In this document: in pieces, positions 26,868-34,646 of the stretch
Layout: each line of letters opens with the position of its first letter
Numbering within the stretch: the first letter of the stretch is position 1
From: Streptomyces pyxinae
GTDB taxonomy: Bacteria; Actinomycetota; Actinomycetes; Streptomycetales; Streptomycetaceae
Length of the DNA stretch: 64,000 bases
Direction of reading: 5' to 3'
Assembly (NCBI RefSeq): GCF_024756275.1
Contig: NZ_JANUGQ010000003.1
Coordinates: 62,001-126,000, forward strand
The notes under the pieces: generated by a model
Databases searched by the model: none
Seen by the model: only the letters and a program-made list of their open reading frames with translations
Told to the model about the DNA's origin: nothing
Position numbers and translations under genes: made by a program

Positions 26868-26966
26868 GAGCCAATGGCGAGTCCCACCCCCCAAGTCGGC
26901 TGACGAGGTGTCATACTGGTGTCGGCAGCCCTTCGTGCATCCCCCGTCGCGAAGGGCTGCTTTCAT
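26868..26966 (+). ncRNA. 6C-like small noncoding RNA
   Basis: Two hairpin elements with cytosine-rich loops lie in tandem. The first carries CCCACCCCCCAAG (26883-26895). The second has a perfect 11-bp stem, GCAGCCCTTCG (26925-26935) with CGAAGGGCTGC (26950-26960), around a loop holding five Cs, and is followed by TTTCATG, like a terminator. This is the layout of the 6C RNA class of actinobacteria (two stem-loops with about six cytosines each). Between the hairpins CATACT (26912) resembles a -10 box. The RNA would be read rightwards, toward the EspR-like regulator gene. No other gene is seen from 26752 to 27407. Confidence 0.6.
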
Positions 26967-27362
26967 GTCCGCGGCCGGTCACGCTCCCCGTCACGGCCAT
27001 GACCCCGGCGCCCGCCCCCGGCCATGGACCCAGCCCCGGACTCCGCCCCGGCATCCGGCACCGCCACGCGACACCCGGCACCCGGCACCCGGCACCCGGC
27101 CGGAAATCCCGGACCCCGATCCTCAGGTCGCCGCTGCGCGCCGGCGCCGGCCCACCGGTCCGCGCGGGCGACAGGCACCCGGCGCACTCCGAGGGCACGA
27201 CGGCTCACGGCGGCACAGCGGCTCACACGGTCAAGGGACTCCCCTCGTGGCCCCCTGGCCGTGTTTTTTCGAGTTAACAGTGACGTAGAGTGTTTGCGCA
27301 AGCCCACTCCTGCTCCGGGTCCCGTCGGGGGCCTGCTCCGGGCCGCTCAGCGGCGGGATCGG

Positions 27363-27368
27363 TAGAGT
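27363..27368 (+). promoter_or_regulatory. Putative -10 box of the EspR-like regulator gene
   Basis: TAGAGT at 27363-27368 would place transcription start near 27375, 33 nt before the ATG at 27408 with its GGAGG at 27398-27402. A second TAGAGT at 27286-27291, 17 bp after a T-run at 27263-27269, could be an additional upstream start. No clear -35 is seen for the proximal site. Confidence 0.35.
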
Positions 27369-27407
27369 ACGAATTCATCCGGCCGCGAACGAGCGGCGGA
27401 GGTGACC

Positions 27408-27914
27408 ATGGGGACCGGGATGGACAACGACGCGGGGCGCGGCGGGGAGCCGGCGCCCGAGCTGAGAACGTTGCAGCAGAAGGTCGCGTACATGGTGGAG
27501 AAGACCTTCCCCGGGCAGCGGATCTCGGGCCGGTACTTCGCCGAGCTGGTCAGGGAGCGCGGCGGGTCGCTCTCGCACAGCTACTTCTCCAACATTCTGG
27601 CGGGCAAGGTCACCCATCCCTCGGAGGAGATCCTCAAGGCGCTCGGGCTCGGCTTCGGCGTCGACTGGCGGTTCTTCAAGGCGGAGTCCGAGGTCGTGGA
27701 CGACGTCGTCGCCGGGCTCCAGTTCCTGGCCAAGCGACGGACCGGCGAGATCAGCGGGGTCGCCGCCCGGGGCGCCGGCGACAGCGGCCTCCCGCCCGAG
27801 TTGCTGGCCTTCGCCCTCTCCCTGCTGGAGGACAGAAGACCGCAGGACGGCGACGGCCGGCCGGACCCCGGCCCGACGCCCCCCTCCGGTCCACCCGGCC
27901 CGCACGTCTTCTAG
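27408..27914 (+). CDS. EspR-like XRE-family transcriptional regulator
   Basis: A 168-residue helix-turn-helix protein resembling mycobacterial EspR in layout. Its N-terminal HTH (about 20-85) reads FPGQRISGRYFAELVRERGG, then LSHSYFSNILAGKVTHPSEEILKALGLGFGVDWRFF. A C-terminal dimerisation region follows (GLQFLAKRRTGEISGVAARGAG, ELLAFALSLLED), with a Pro-rich tail. EspR is a nucleoid-associated regulator of secretion genes in Mycobacterium tuberculosis; similarity here is in architecture, and function is not transferred. The ATG at 27408 sits 5 nt after GGAGG. It precedes an ImmA/IrrE peptidase, a MAB_1171c membrane protein and a PAP2-like protein on the same strand, a recurrent module in Streptomyces. 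Confidence 0.8.
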   Translation: MGTGMDNDAGRGGEPAPELRTLQQKVAYMVEKTFPGQRISGRYFAELVRERGGSLSHSYFSNILAGKVTHPSEEILKALGLGFGVDWRFFKAESEVVDDVVAGLQFLAKRRTGEISGVAARGAGDSGLPPELLAFALSLLEDRRPQDGDGRPDPGPTPPSGPPGPHVF

Positions 27915-27939
27915 CCCCGGGCCCCGCCCTCCCGCGACG

Positions 27940-28215
27940 GCGCCCCCCGGCGGCCACCCCCGGGCCGGCCACCGGGACCACTCCCCCACCCACCCCCGGG
28001 ACCACTCCCCCACCCACCCCCGGGATCACTTCCCCCACCCCCCCGGGGTCACCGCCTCACTCACCGCCCGGGTCACGTCTCCCACCCACCCCGGGGTCAC
28101 CGCCCCACTCCCCCGGAGTCACCGCCCCCCTCGTCCTTCCGGGGGTCACCACCCCACTCACCCCCCGGGGTCACTCCCCCGATTCACCTCCCCGGGTCAC
28201 TCCCTCGCCCGCCCT
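27940..28215. repeat. GGTCACC-containing degenerate tandem repeat
   Basis: The gap 27915-28369 between the regulator and the ImmA gene is filled by about ten degenerate 24-30-bp units. Each combines a C-rich run (CCCACCCC) with GGGGTCACC or GGGACCACTC. It encodes nothing recognisable. The core GGGGTCACC is shared with the 17-bp repeat at 8371-8455. Confidence 0.7.
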
Positions 28216-28317
28216 CGGATCGCCCCGGGCCGGCCCCCGCCGCCGGAGAATCACCGGCCGCCGGGGGACCGCCCCGTACAGACACCGGACCGTGAACGCG
28301 TGTCCGGGCCGGTTGGC

Positions 28318-28351
28318 TAAAATCTCCGGGCGCATGTCACACACGCGTGAC
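28318..28351 (+). promoter_or_regulatory. Promoter and inverted repeat before the ImmA gene
   Basis: TAAAAT (28318-28323) is a near-consensus -10 box. GTCAC-ACACGC-GTGAC (28336-28351) is a perfect inverted repeat just after the expected start point and could be an operator for the adjacent EspR-like regulator. Transcription from about 28330 leaves only a short leader; an in-frame ATG at 28334 lies almost at the start point. Confidence 0.5.
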
Positions 28352-28369
28352 GACGATCAAGAGGCCCCC

Positions 28370-28918
28370 ATGTCCCTGCGCCAGCTGCGGAAAGAGTGCG
28401 AAGCCGGTCTGGCGGATCTGCCGATCCCCTCTCCCTTCAGCATCCCGGCGCTGGTCGTGAACATGGAAGCCGCCCGGGGGCGGACCATCGTCCTCCATGA
28501 GCTGCCCGACCGGCTGGCGCGCGTCAACGCCGCCTGCGGGCTCCGGCTGTCCTCCGGCGACACCAGCCTGGTCCTCTACCGGCGGCGCCCCACCCCGTAC
28601 CAGACCCAGCACGTCATCCTGCACGAGCTGTGCCACGAGTGGTTCGACCACGGCACCTCGCTCGACGCCGAGCAACTGCGCAGACTGCTGCCGGTCTTCG
28701 ACACCTCCCTGATCACCCGGGTGCTCCGGGCGGACGGGCCCACCACCGTGCAGGCCCGCGCCCAGTACGACACTCATGACGAGCGGGTGGCCGAGTTCGG
28801 CGCCTCGCTGATCCCCCGGATGGCTCAGGACGTGACCAGCGACGACATGGTGGGCCGGCTGGCCAACTCCTTCTCCCGGCCGACGGCCCGGCGGCGTTCC
28901 CCCTTCCGCCGCCCATGA
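28370..28918 (+). CDS. ImmA/IrrE family metallo-endopeptidase
   Basis: A 182-residue putative zinc protease with the motif HELCHEW (HExxH) at about residues 85-91 (QTQHVILHELCHEWFDH), the hallmark of ImmA/IrrE. In other systems ImmA cleaves an HTH repressor (ImmR) and IrrE/PprI cleaves DdrO. Here the EspR-like regulator upstream is the natural candidate substrate. A glutamate in the downstream EFGASLIPRM segment could be the third zinc ligand. I chose the ATG at 28370, which begins the conserved SLRQLRKECE segment; an in-frame ATG at 28334 would add 12 residues and could be used on a near-leaderless mRNA. Confidence 0.82.
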   Translation: MSLRQLRKECEAGLADLPIPSPFSIPALVVNMEAARGRTIVLHELPDRLARVNAACGLRLSSGDTSLVLYRRRPTPYQTQHVILHELCHEWFDHGTSLDAEQLRRLLPVFDTSLITRVLRADGPTTVQARAQYDTHDERVAEFGASLIPRMAQDVTSDDMVGRLANSFSRPTARRRSPFRRP

Positions 28919-29045
28919 CCGTCACCCGCCCCGCTCCCCCGGCCCGCACCGCCCCCACCCAGGCCCCACCTTCCTCACCTTCCTCACCTTCCCCACCCCG
29001 CCCACTCGGCCCACTCGGCCCACTCAGGCTTCCGGAGGCCCACCG

Positions 29046-30314
29046 ATGACCCCGCTCGACCTCGCCGGCTATCTGATAGCCGTCCTGATGACCGCCGTCG
29101 CCCTCTGGCGCATGCCGGCGGCCCTCCGGGGCGGCACCGACGAGGACAAAAGGCGGCGGGCGCTCTGGGGCTGCTACGCGGGCTTCGCGCTCGCCCTGTG
29201 GACCAAGACCGAGGTCGTCCGCATCGGGCTCAACAACGGCCCGGTCGTCGACCTCGCCGTACTGATCAAGCACTACACCGCGACCGTCGCGATCCTGGCC
29301 ATCCTCAGCTACATCGTGGCGATCTACGGCTCCTACGCCGAAGACGGCGCCGTCCCCCGGCATGTGCGGTTCGCCCGGGTCGTCCAGCGGCTGGCGACGA
29401 AGGCGTCGGTCGCCACGCTGATCCTGCTGACGGTGCTCTTCTTCACGGTGGTGGACCACTCCGTCCCCTCCGACCGGTTCGTCTCCGACCATGCCGGCGA
29501 GTGGGGCGCCACCCTCTACATGAGCGTGTTCTACCTCTACCTGGGCGCCGCGTCGGCGGTCTGCGCCTACCAGTGGGCGCTGGCCACCCGGGCGGCCGCC
29601 GTGCGCCATCTGCGGGTGGGGCTCGCCATGATGACCTGCGCCATGTTCATCGGCGTCGGCTACACCCTGAGCCGCACCCTGTTCCTCTGGATCAGCGTGG
29701 CCGACCGGCCCGACCACGACTTCGCGCTCGCCTTCGACGAGGTCACCGAGGCCGCGCAGATCCTGCTCTTCGCCCTCTTCGCGCTCGGCGCCTCCCTCCC
29801 GGCCTTCAGCAAGCTCTGGCGCCGGGTGCGGCTGTGGCGGGCGCAGGCCGCGCTGCACCCGCTCTGGTACGAGCTGATGGCCGGCTTCCCGGACCAGCCC
29901 TTCGAGCCGCCAGCCCCGCTGATGCGCGAGCTGACCCGCTTCTCCACCCCGGCCGACCTGCGGATCGACCGCTGGGCCGCCGATATCGCGGACGCGGTGG
30001 AGAAGCTCCGGCACTACGTCCCCGACACCCTGCTCCCGGCTGCCCGCCGGGCCGCCGGGCCGGACACCGCCGGGGAGCCGGCCGGTCCCCTGACCGAGGC
30101 GTACTGGATCAAGGCCGCACTCGCCGCCAAGGCCGGGGGTGCCCCCGCCGGGGAGGCCGCCGCCGTCGAACCCCGGCACGCCACCGACCAGGACGGTGAG
30201 GTCGCCTGGCTGGTCCAGGTGGCCGGCGCGTACCGCACCGTCACCGACGACCGGGCCCGCCACGTCCTGGCGACCGCCCGCACCCCCGACCCCATGACGG
30301 AGACCACCGCGTGA
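29046..30314 (+). CDS. MAB_1171c family putative membrane transporter
   Basis: A 422-residue protein with about seven hydrophobic helices in its first 260 residues (LDLAGYLIAVLMTAVALWRMP at the start, then VAILAILSYIVAIYG, ASVATLILLTVLFFTVV, MMTCAMFIGVGYTL and ILLFALFALGASLPAF), followed by a soluble C-terminal domain (about 275-422) containing WYELMAGFPDQPFEPPAPLMRE. This matches the uncharacterised MAB_1171c family. The start ATG 29046 follows CCGGAGG. The gene overlaps the next one by 4 nt. Members are always coupled to an HTH regulator and an ImmA-type protease in actinobacteria, but no substrate is known. The soluble domain might be a signalling part. Confidence 0.85.
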   Translation: MTPLDLAGYLIAVLMTAVALWRMPAALRGGTDEDKRRRALWGCYAGFALALWTKTEVVRIGLNNGPVVDLAVLIKHYTATVAILAILSYIVAIYGSYAEDGAVPRHVRFARVVQRLATKASVATLILLTVLFFTVVDHSVPSDRFVSDHAGEWGATLYMSVFYLYLGAASAVCAYQWALATRAAAVRHLRVGLAMMTCAMFIGVGYTLSRTLFLWISVADRPDHDFALAFDEVTEAAQILLFALFALGASLPAFSKLWRRVRLWRAQAALHPLWYELMAGFPDQPFEPPAPLMRELTRFSTPADLRIDRWAADIADAVEKLRHYVPDTLLPAARRAAGPDTAGEPAGPLTEAYWIKAALAAKAGGAPAGEAAAVEPRHATDQDGEVAWLVQVAGAYRTVTDDRARHVLATARTPDPMTETTA

Positions 30315-30928
30315 CCACCGCCCTCACCCCCGAGCACCCGGCCGCCCCCGGCACCTCGCGGGTCCTGCGCACCGCCCGTACCGTCACCGACGTCTTCCAG
30401 CCGCGCAATCTGCTGCTCGCCGGGATGCTCGCCATCGGCTGGGCGGCGGCCGGCGACTGGACCGGACTGCCCTGGGGACTGCTCGGCGCCCTCTGCGCGG
30501 GAATCGTGCCGGCCGGCTACATCGAGTGGGAGCGCGGCCGGGGCAAGTGGGGCGACCGGCACGTGGTCGACCGGACCAAGCGGGCGCCGATCTTCTTCGT
30601 GATCCTCGGCTCCATCGGCACCGGCTCCCTCGTCATGGTGCTCGGCCACGCCCCGGTGGGCATCCTCGCCGCGATGCTGGCGCTCTGGGTGATGACGATC
30701 GGGCTGCTGGCGGTCAACACCGTCTGGAAGATCTCGGTGGACGCGGCCGTCGCCGCCGCCGTCGTGGCCCTGCTCTCCGCCGCGCACTCACCCTGGTGGC
30801 TGCTGGGCTCCGCCCTCGCCGCCGCCGTCTGCTGGTCCCGGGTGGCCCTGGGCTACCACACCGTCGCCCAGACCATCGCCGGCTCCGCCCTGGGCGCCGC
30901 CACCGCGACGACCTTCCTCTTCCTCTGA
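30311..30928 (+). CDS. PAP2-like membrane protein with degenerate active site
   Basis: A 205-residue membrane protein with about six helices (NLLLAGMLAIGWAAAG, GLLGALCAGIVPAGYIEW, FFVILGSIGTGSLVMVLG, VGILAAMLALWVMTIGLLAV, AVAAAVVALLSAAHSPWWLLGSALAAA). It resembles the phosphatase PAP2 family at the C-terminus, where SRVALGYHTVAQTIAG corresponds to motif 3 (SR-x5-H-x3-D) but has Gln in place of the final Asp. Motif 1 (K-x6-RP) and the PSGH motif 2 are not recognisable. Enzyme activity is therefore doubtful. The GTG start at 30311 overlaps the MAB_1171c stop (GTGA), so the two are co-translated. It may bind a phospho-lipid or act as a channel-like partner. Confidence 0.7.
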   Translation: MTTALTPEHPAAPGTSRVLRTARTVTDVFQPRNLLLAGMLAIGWAAAGDWTGLPWGLLGALCAGIVPAGYIEWERGRGKWGDRHVVDRTKRAPIFFVILGSIGTGSLVMVLGHAPVGILAAMLALWVMTIGLLAVNTVWKISVDAAVAAAVVALLSAAHSPWWLLGSALAAAVCWSRVALGYHTVAQTIAGSALGAATATTFLFL

Positions 30929-31016
30929 CCCGCCCCCTCGGCCCACCCCTTCACCGCCCCACCGGCACCGGCCGGGAAGCACCCCACCCCAGCCACCCCA
31001 CCAGCGGAGAAGCCTC

Positions 31017-31415
31017 TCACCCCGCCGCCAGCACCTCCGCCAGAAAGGCGTCGAGCTCCAGCCGCTCCTGGCCCGCCGGGACCTCCTCGTACGTCCGGTC
31101 CAGGAACTTCCGCAGCGACGGCGCCCACACCGTGAAGACGGCGCTGCGCAGCAGCTCGATCCGCAGCTCCTCCCGGGAGCCGTTCAGATGCGGCCACATC
31201 CGTACGTCCCCGATGCCCACCTCGCCCCGCATGCCCTCGGCCAGCATCTCCCGGCTCAGCCGCCACTCGGCGGCGAGCAGCCCGTCGTGGAGAAAGCCGA
31301 CGCGCACCGCGTACGGATCGTCGGCCTCGTAGGTCAGCTGCGCCAGCACCGGCAGGTCGTGGCCGCTCTGCGCGAGAAGCCGCATGAAGACCTTGTCGCG
31401 CAGGACCGCTTTCAT
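31017..31415 (-). CDS. SsgA-family sporulation/cell division regulator (SALP)
   Basis: A 132-residue member of the SsgA-like proteins of sporulating actinomycetes, which localise and time septum formation and peptidoglycan remodelling. The typical pattern is present: LAQLTYEADDPYAVRVGFL, then EWRLSREMLAEGMRGEVGIGDVRMWP, and FLDRTYEEVPAGQE near the end. It lacks the extreme similarity needed to name a specific member (SsgB-like proteins are more conserved). ATG 31415 is preceded by GGAGGA. The gene stands alone, diverging from the carboxypeptidase-like gene at 31565 with about 150 bp between starts. Confidence 0.85.
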   Translation of the reverse strand: MKAVLRDKVFMRLLAQSGHDLPVLAQLTYEADDPYAVRVGFLHDGLLAAEWRLSREMLAEGMRGEVGIGDVRMWPHLNGSREELRIELLRSAVFTVWAPSLRKFLDRTYEEVPAGQERLELDAFLAEVLAAG

Positions 31416-31544
31416 GTCGTTCCTCCAGGAGATCGTGGGACGGGCCTCTTTCCCGGTGCCCCGGCAATCCGGGGCCATGCGGGGGCCGGCCGGACGGCAG
31501 AGCGGCCTACTCCGCTCGGCTCACCCACCCTGCGCCCGGCTTGT

Positions 31545-31558
31545 ACCGTTTTTACGGT
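31545..31558 (+). promoter_or_regulatory. Leaderless-type -10 box within an inverted repeat
   Basis: ACCGT-TTTT-ACGGT is a perfect inverted repeat whose right arm includes the -10-like TACGGT (31553-31558). This hexamer ends 6 nt before the ATG at 31565, and no Shine-Dalgarno sequence is present, so a leaderless mRNA is predicted for the carboxypeptidase gene. Confidence 0.5.
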
Positions 31559-31564
31559 GCTTGA

Positions 31565-32803
31565 ATGAGCGTCACTTCCCTCGCCGCCGCCTGCGTGCTG
31601 CTGCTGTCCCCCGCAGTGGCCGTCCCCGCCACCACCGCGCCTGTCCCCGCCGTCCGGGTGGCCGCGGCCGCTCCCCGGACGGGTGCTCCGGCGCCCGGGG
31701 CCGGCGAACCGGTGCCGCCGCCCGCCACCGCGAGCGCCGACCCGTCGCTGCTGCGCCGGCCGGGTGTCCAGACGCGACCCGCCACCGGGGTGGCGGCCCC
31801 GCCCCCGCTGTCGGCCCGCTCCTGGCTGGTCGCGGACGCCCGAACGGGCGCGGTGCTGGCGGCCCGGGACGCCCATGAACGGCTGCCGCCCGCCTCCACC
31901 CTGAAGGCCCTCTTCGCCCTGACGGTGCTGCCCCGTCTGGACTCCGGGGCCCGGCACACGGTCGCCGACACGGAACTGGCCGAGATCGGCGACGGCAGCA
32001 GCCTGGTGGGCGTCAAGGAGAACCTGACCTACCGGGTCTCCGACCTCTGGAACGGCGTCTTCCTCAGCTCCGGCAACGACGCCGTCCATGTGCTCGCCGG
32101 AATGAACGGCGGCTGGGAGGAGACCACCCGCCAGATGCAGCGCACCGCCGAGTCACTGGGCGCCCGGGACACCCGGGTGGTCTCCCCGGACGGCTACGAC
32201 GCCCCCGGGCAGGTCTCCTCCGCGTACGACTTGGCGGTCTTCGGCCGCGAAGGGCTCAAGAACCCCGACTTCGTCCGGTACGCGGGGACGGCGGACGCCC
32301 AGTTCCCCGCCGACGGCTGGTCCTTCGGCATCAAGAACACCAACCGCCTGGTGACCGGCGCCGACGGGGTGGCCCGCTACCCGGGCATCCTCGGCCTCAA
32401 GAACGGCTACACCAGCGGCGCGGGCCACACCCTGATCGCCGCCGCCCGGAAGGGGCCGCACACCCTGGTCGTCACCGTGATGAACCCGCAGGACGGCGGG
32501 GCCTACACCGTCTACGAGGAGGCCCGCGCCCTGCTGGACTGGGGCTTCACGGCGGTCGGCCGCACCCAGCCGGTCGGCTCCCTGACCACCGCCCCCGCCA
32601 CGCTTCCGGCCGCCGCCACCCCCGTGGCCGCCGGCCCCGCCGCCGCGCCCCCGGGCCACCCGGTGGCGGAGGCCGCCGAGAAGAAGGGCCCGGGCCTCGC
32701 CCTGCCCCTCGTCTTCCTGGCCTCCGCCGCCCTCGCCGCGCTGTTCCTGTGGCGAAGGCTCCGGCGCCGGCGCCCGAAACCGGCCGCCGACTTCGACTGG
32801 TGA
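31565..32803 (+). CDS. D-alanyl-D-alanine carboxypeptidase family serine hydrolase
   Basis: A 412-residue secreted, membrane-anchored penicillin-binding-type enzyme that would trim peptidoglycan stem peptides. It has a signal sequence (residues 1-20) and a Pro/Ala-rich stretch to about 80. The S11 domain follows, with the nucleophile motif STLK (near 111), the SGN motif (SSGNDAV, near 159) and KNG in place of the usual KTG (LKNGYTSGAGHT, near 279). The C-terminal Ala/Pro-rich linker is followed by a membrane helix (LALPLVFLASAALAALFLW) and a basic end. The KNG variant occurs in some family members. The stop codon at 32801-32803 directly abuts the end of a convergent gene. Confidence 0.9.
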   Translation: MSVTSLAAACVLLLSPAVAVPATTAPVPAVRVAAAAPRTGAPAPGAGEPVPPPATASADPSLLRRPGVQTRPATGVAAPPPLSARSWLVADARTGAVLAARDAHERLPPASTLKALFALTVLPRLDSGARHTVADTELAEIGDGSSLVGVKENLTYRVSDLWNGVFLSSGNDAVHVLAGMNGGWEETTRQMQRTAESLGARDTRVVSPDGYDAPGQVSSAYDLAVFGREGLKNPDFVRYAGTADAQFPADGWSFGIKNTNRLVTGADGVARYPGILGLKNGYTSGAGHTLIAAARKGPHTLVVTVMNPQDGGAYTVYEEARALLDWGFTAVGRTQPVGSLTTAPATLPAAATPVAAGPAAAPPGHPVAEAAEKKGPGLALPLVFLASAALAALFLWRRLRRRRPKPAADFDW

Positions 32804-33199
32804 CTACTTCTCCTGCGGCCACCCGCCGTACGGCACGGTCAGCAGCTCCATGGCATGACCGCTCGGGTCGAGGAAGTAGACCCCGCGCCCGCCGTCGTTG
32901 TGGTTGATCTCGCCCTCCCGCTGCCGGCGCGGATCGGCCCAGTACGTCAACCCGGCCTCCCGCACCCGCCCGAAACCGGCGTCGAACTCCTCCTCCGACA
33001 CCAGGAAGGCGTAGTGCTGCGTCCGGATGTCGCCCTCCGGAACACTGGCGAAGTCCAGGGTGACCCCGTTCGCCGTCTCCACAGGCACGAACGGCCCGGC
33101 CGCCGGCCCCACTTCGAGCCCCAGAACATCCGCCAGAAACTTCGCGGACTCGTGCTTGTCCCTCGACGGGACGATGGTGTGATTCAACTGAACAGCCAC
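32804..33199 (-). CDS. VOC family protein (single glyoxalase-like domain)
   Basis: A 131-residue vicinal-oxygen-chelate protein, the size of one glyoxalase/bleomycin-resistance domain. Candidate metal ligands are H7 (QLNHTIV), H67 (TQHYAFLV) and the late glutamate in GHAMELL. It belongs to the broad Glo_EDI_BRP-like group and the substrate cannot be predicted. The GTG start at 33199 has AGGAGG upstream. Its stop is immediately adjacent (zero bases) to the stop of the convergent carboxypeptidase gene, so the two transcripts must overlap at their ends. Confidence 0.88.
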   Translation of the reverse strand: MAVQLNHTIVPSRDKHESAKFLADVLGLEVGPAAGPFVPVETANGVTLDFASVPEGDIRTQHYAFLVSEEEFDAGFGRVREAGLTYWADPRRQREGEINHNDGGRGVYFLDPSGHAMELLTVPYGGWPQEK

Positions 33200-33317
33200 G
33201 GTGTGATGCCTCCTACGGCCCACTCCCGGCACCTCCATGCCTCACCCGACCGGTGACCACCACGCGATGCCACCCCCACCCTAAAACCACCTCCGCCCCC
33301 CGGCCCCCCCGTTTTCC

Positions 33318-33468
33318 AGCCGCAGCCCCGCGTGCGCGGGGAGCAGGCACTTGCGGACGCGGTGTGCGCCCAGGTGGAGGGGCCATCCCCGCGTGCGCGG
33401 GGAGCAGAAGGATGCGGCGGAGCGGTGCGGGACGCTCCTGGGGCCATCCCCGCGTGCGCGGGGAGCAG
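33318..33468 (-). CRISPR. Type I-E-like CRISPR array, 3 repeats and 2 spacers
   Basis: Three 29-bp repeats lie at 33318-33346, 33379-33407 and 33440-33468, separated by spacers of exactly 32 bp (33347-33378 and 33408-33439), so the period is 61 bp as expected for type I-E. On the minus strand the repeat begins CTGCTCCCCGCGCACGCGGG, the typical actinobacterial I-E repeat with its GC-rich palindrome. The copy at 33318-33346 is degenerate in its first 8 bases (plus strand), which marks it as the leader-distal end; the leader is thus on the high-coordinate side. No cas gene is present in the window. Confidence 0.9.
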
Positions 33469-33560
33469 AGTAGGTGACCTGGGGTTTCGGCGGCCTTGGG
33501 GTCGGGTTTGAGCAACTTCTGCGAACTGCGACATTACGGACGCGACGGTCAGTGGACCGT
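33469..33560 (-). other. Probable CRISPR leader
   Basis: The segment next to the last intact repeat is less GC-rich than its surroundings (about 33500-33560). On the minus strand it reads ...AAACCCCAGGTCACC just before the first repeat. It is identified as leader only by its position relative to the degenerate terminal repeat. No gene is supported between 33200 and 33829 apart from the array. Confidence 0.5.
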
Positions 33561-33829
33561 ATAGCCGGGCACCGGTCAGGGTACCGAGGGCGTCCGCAGA
33601 CGGGAGACGGGCCGGGTGGGGCCGTGAGGGTCGCCCCCGCAGGAGACGGCGGTAATAGCCGGCCCACCACACCCGTAACGGTTGTTCCGCCGGCTCCGAG
33701 GAGGTGAGCCCGGAGGGGCCACGCCCCCACCCACCGGGCAGAACCGCCGACCACCGGGCCGCACCCGGCAACCCATCAACCGCGCCCACCGGGCATAGGC
33801 ACCCACCGGGCCGAGCCCGACGCCCACCC

Positions 33830-34646
33830 TCAGCGGTGCAGGGCGCGGCGTTGGAGGGACTTCAGGGGGGCGTGGTCGAAGCGGCGGAGTCACAGGGATG
33901 CCGCCGCCATCAGGAGCAACGAGACGGCCGCCCAGAACACCATGACCCACCACGGGCGCCCCGCAGGACCCAGGCGGGCGGCCAGGCCCAGCCCAACGCC
34001 GTAGGCGGTCAGGGAGCAGAGCACGTTCTGGAGGACGTAAACGCCCCACAGCGTAGAGGTCCACCACTCCGGACAGGACGACCCGGCGCGGGCCGTCGGG
34101 CGCCGCCACCAGCACGGCGGTGAGCAGCGTGAGCACCGCCAGGTGCAGCCCCGCCGCCCAGCGCATGCACCACTTCCAGGCACGCTCCCGCCGGGTCAGC
34201 AGCCAGGCGACCAGTATCGCGATGACGGCGTACCCCATGAGCACGTCCCAGGCGAAGACCAGCACGAAGTGCACCGTGCCCTCGGCGAACAGGAAGAGCG
34301 CCCGCCACCGGTAGCGCCCCGGCCAGGGGCGGCCGTGGCGGGCGGCCGAGTCGTACTGGATGGCCAGCCCCGCGCCGAACAGGATGGTCAGCATCGACAG
34401 GAACTTGCCGTCCGCCAGTAGCCGGAACACCGTCTCGGCGGCCTCGGGCACCGTGCCCAACGGCGCTCCGGGCGGGCCGCCGGTGAGGGCGCCCCACTCG
34501 GCCCCCGGGGCGGTGAATATCCAGACGTTGGTCATCAGCGTGCCCAGGACGGCCACGCCCCGGGCCACATCGAGCAGGGGCAGCCGGGTGCCGCCGGACG
34601 CGGTCGGGGCGGCGGCCGGCCCCGGGGTGCGCAAGGTCTCGATCAT
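33830..34646 (-). pseudogene. DUF418 (YeiB-like) membrane protein, decayed
   Basis: The first ~190 codons from ATG 34646 encode a clear DUF418/YeiB N-terminal half (LDVARGVAVLGTLMTNVWIF, FGAGLAIQYDSAARHGRPWPGRYRWRALFLFAEG, LVFAWDVLMGYAVIAILVAW). Around 34040-34060 the frame shifts and a large part of the protein is missing. The typical C-terminal segment (WGVYVLQNVLCSLTAYGVGLGL ... LLLMAAASL) continues in another frame, is interrupted by an in-frame TGA at 33890-33892 where family members have Trp, and ends LRRFDHAPLKSLQRRALHR at the stop 33830-33832. The total of about 270 codons compares with about 400 in intact members. Internal deletion plus nonsense mutation make it non-functional. Confidence 0.8.

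Noticed and set aside
27290..28369. A long upstream extension of the ImmA frame through the regulator gene
   Set aside because: The first 350 codons overlap the EspR-like gene out of frame and then a tandem repeat (Pro/Gly/Thr low complexity). The conserved protein starts at 28370.
33253..33754. Small open frames across the CRISPR array
   Set aside because: They contain repeated peptides produced by the CRISPR repeats and no known domain.
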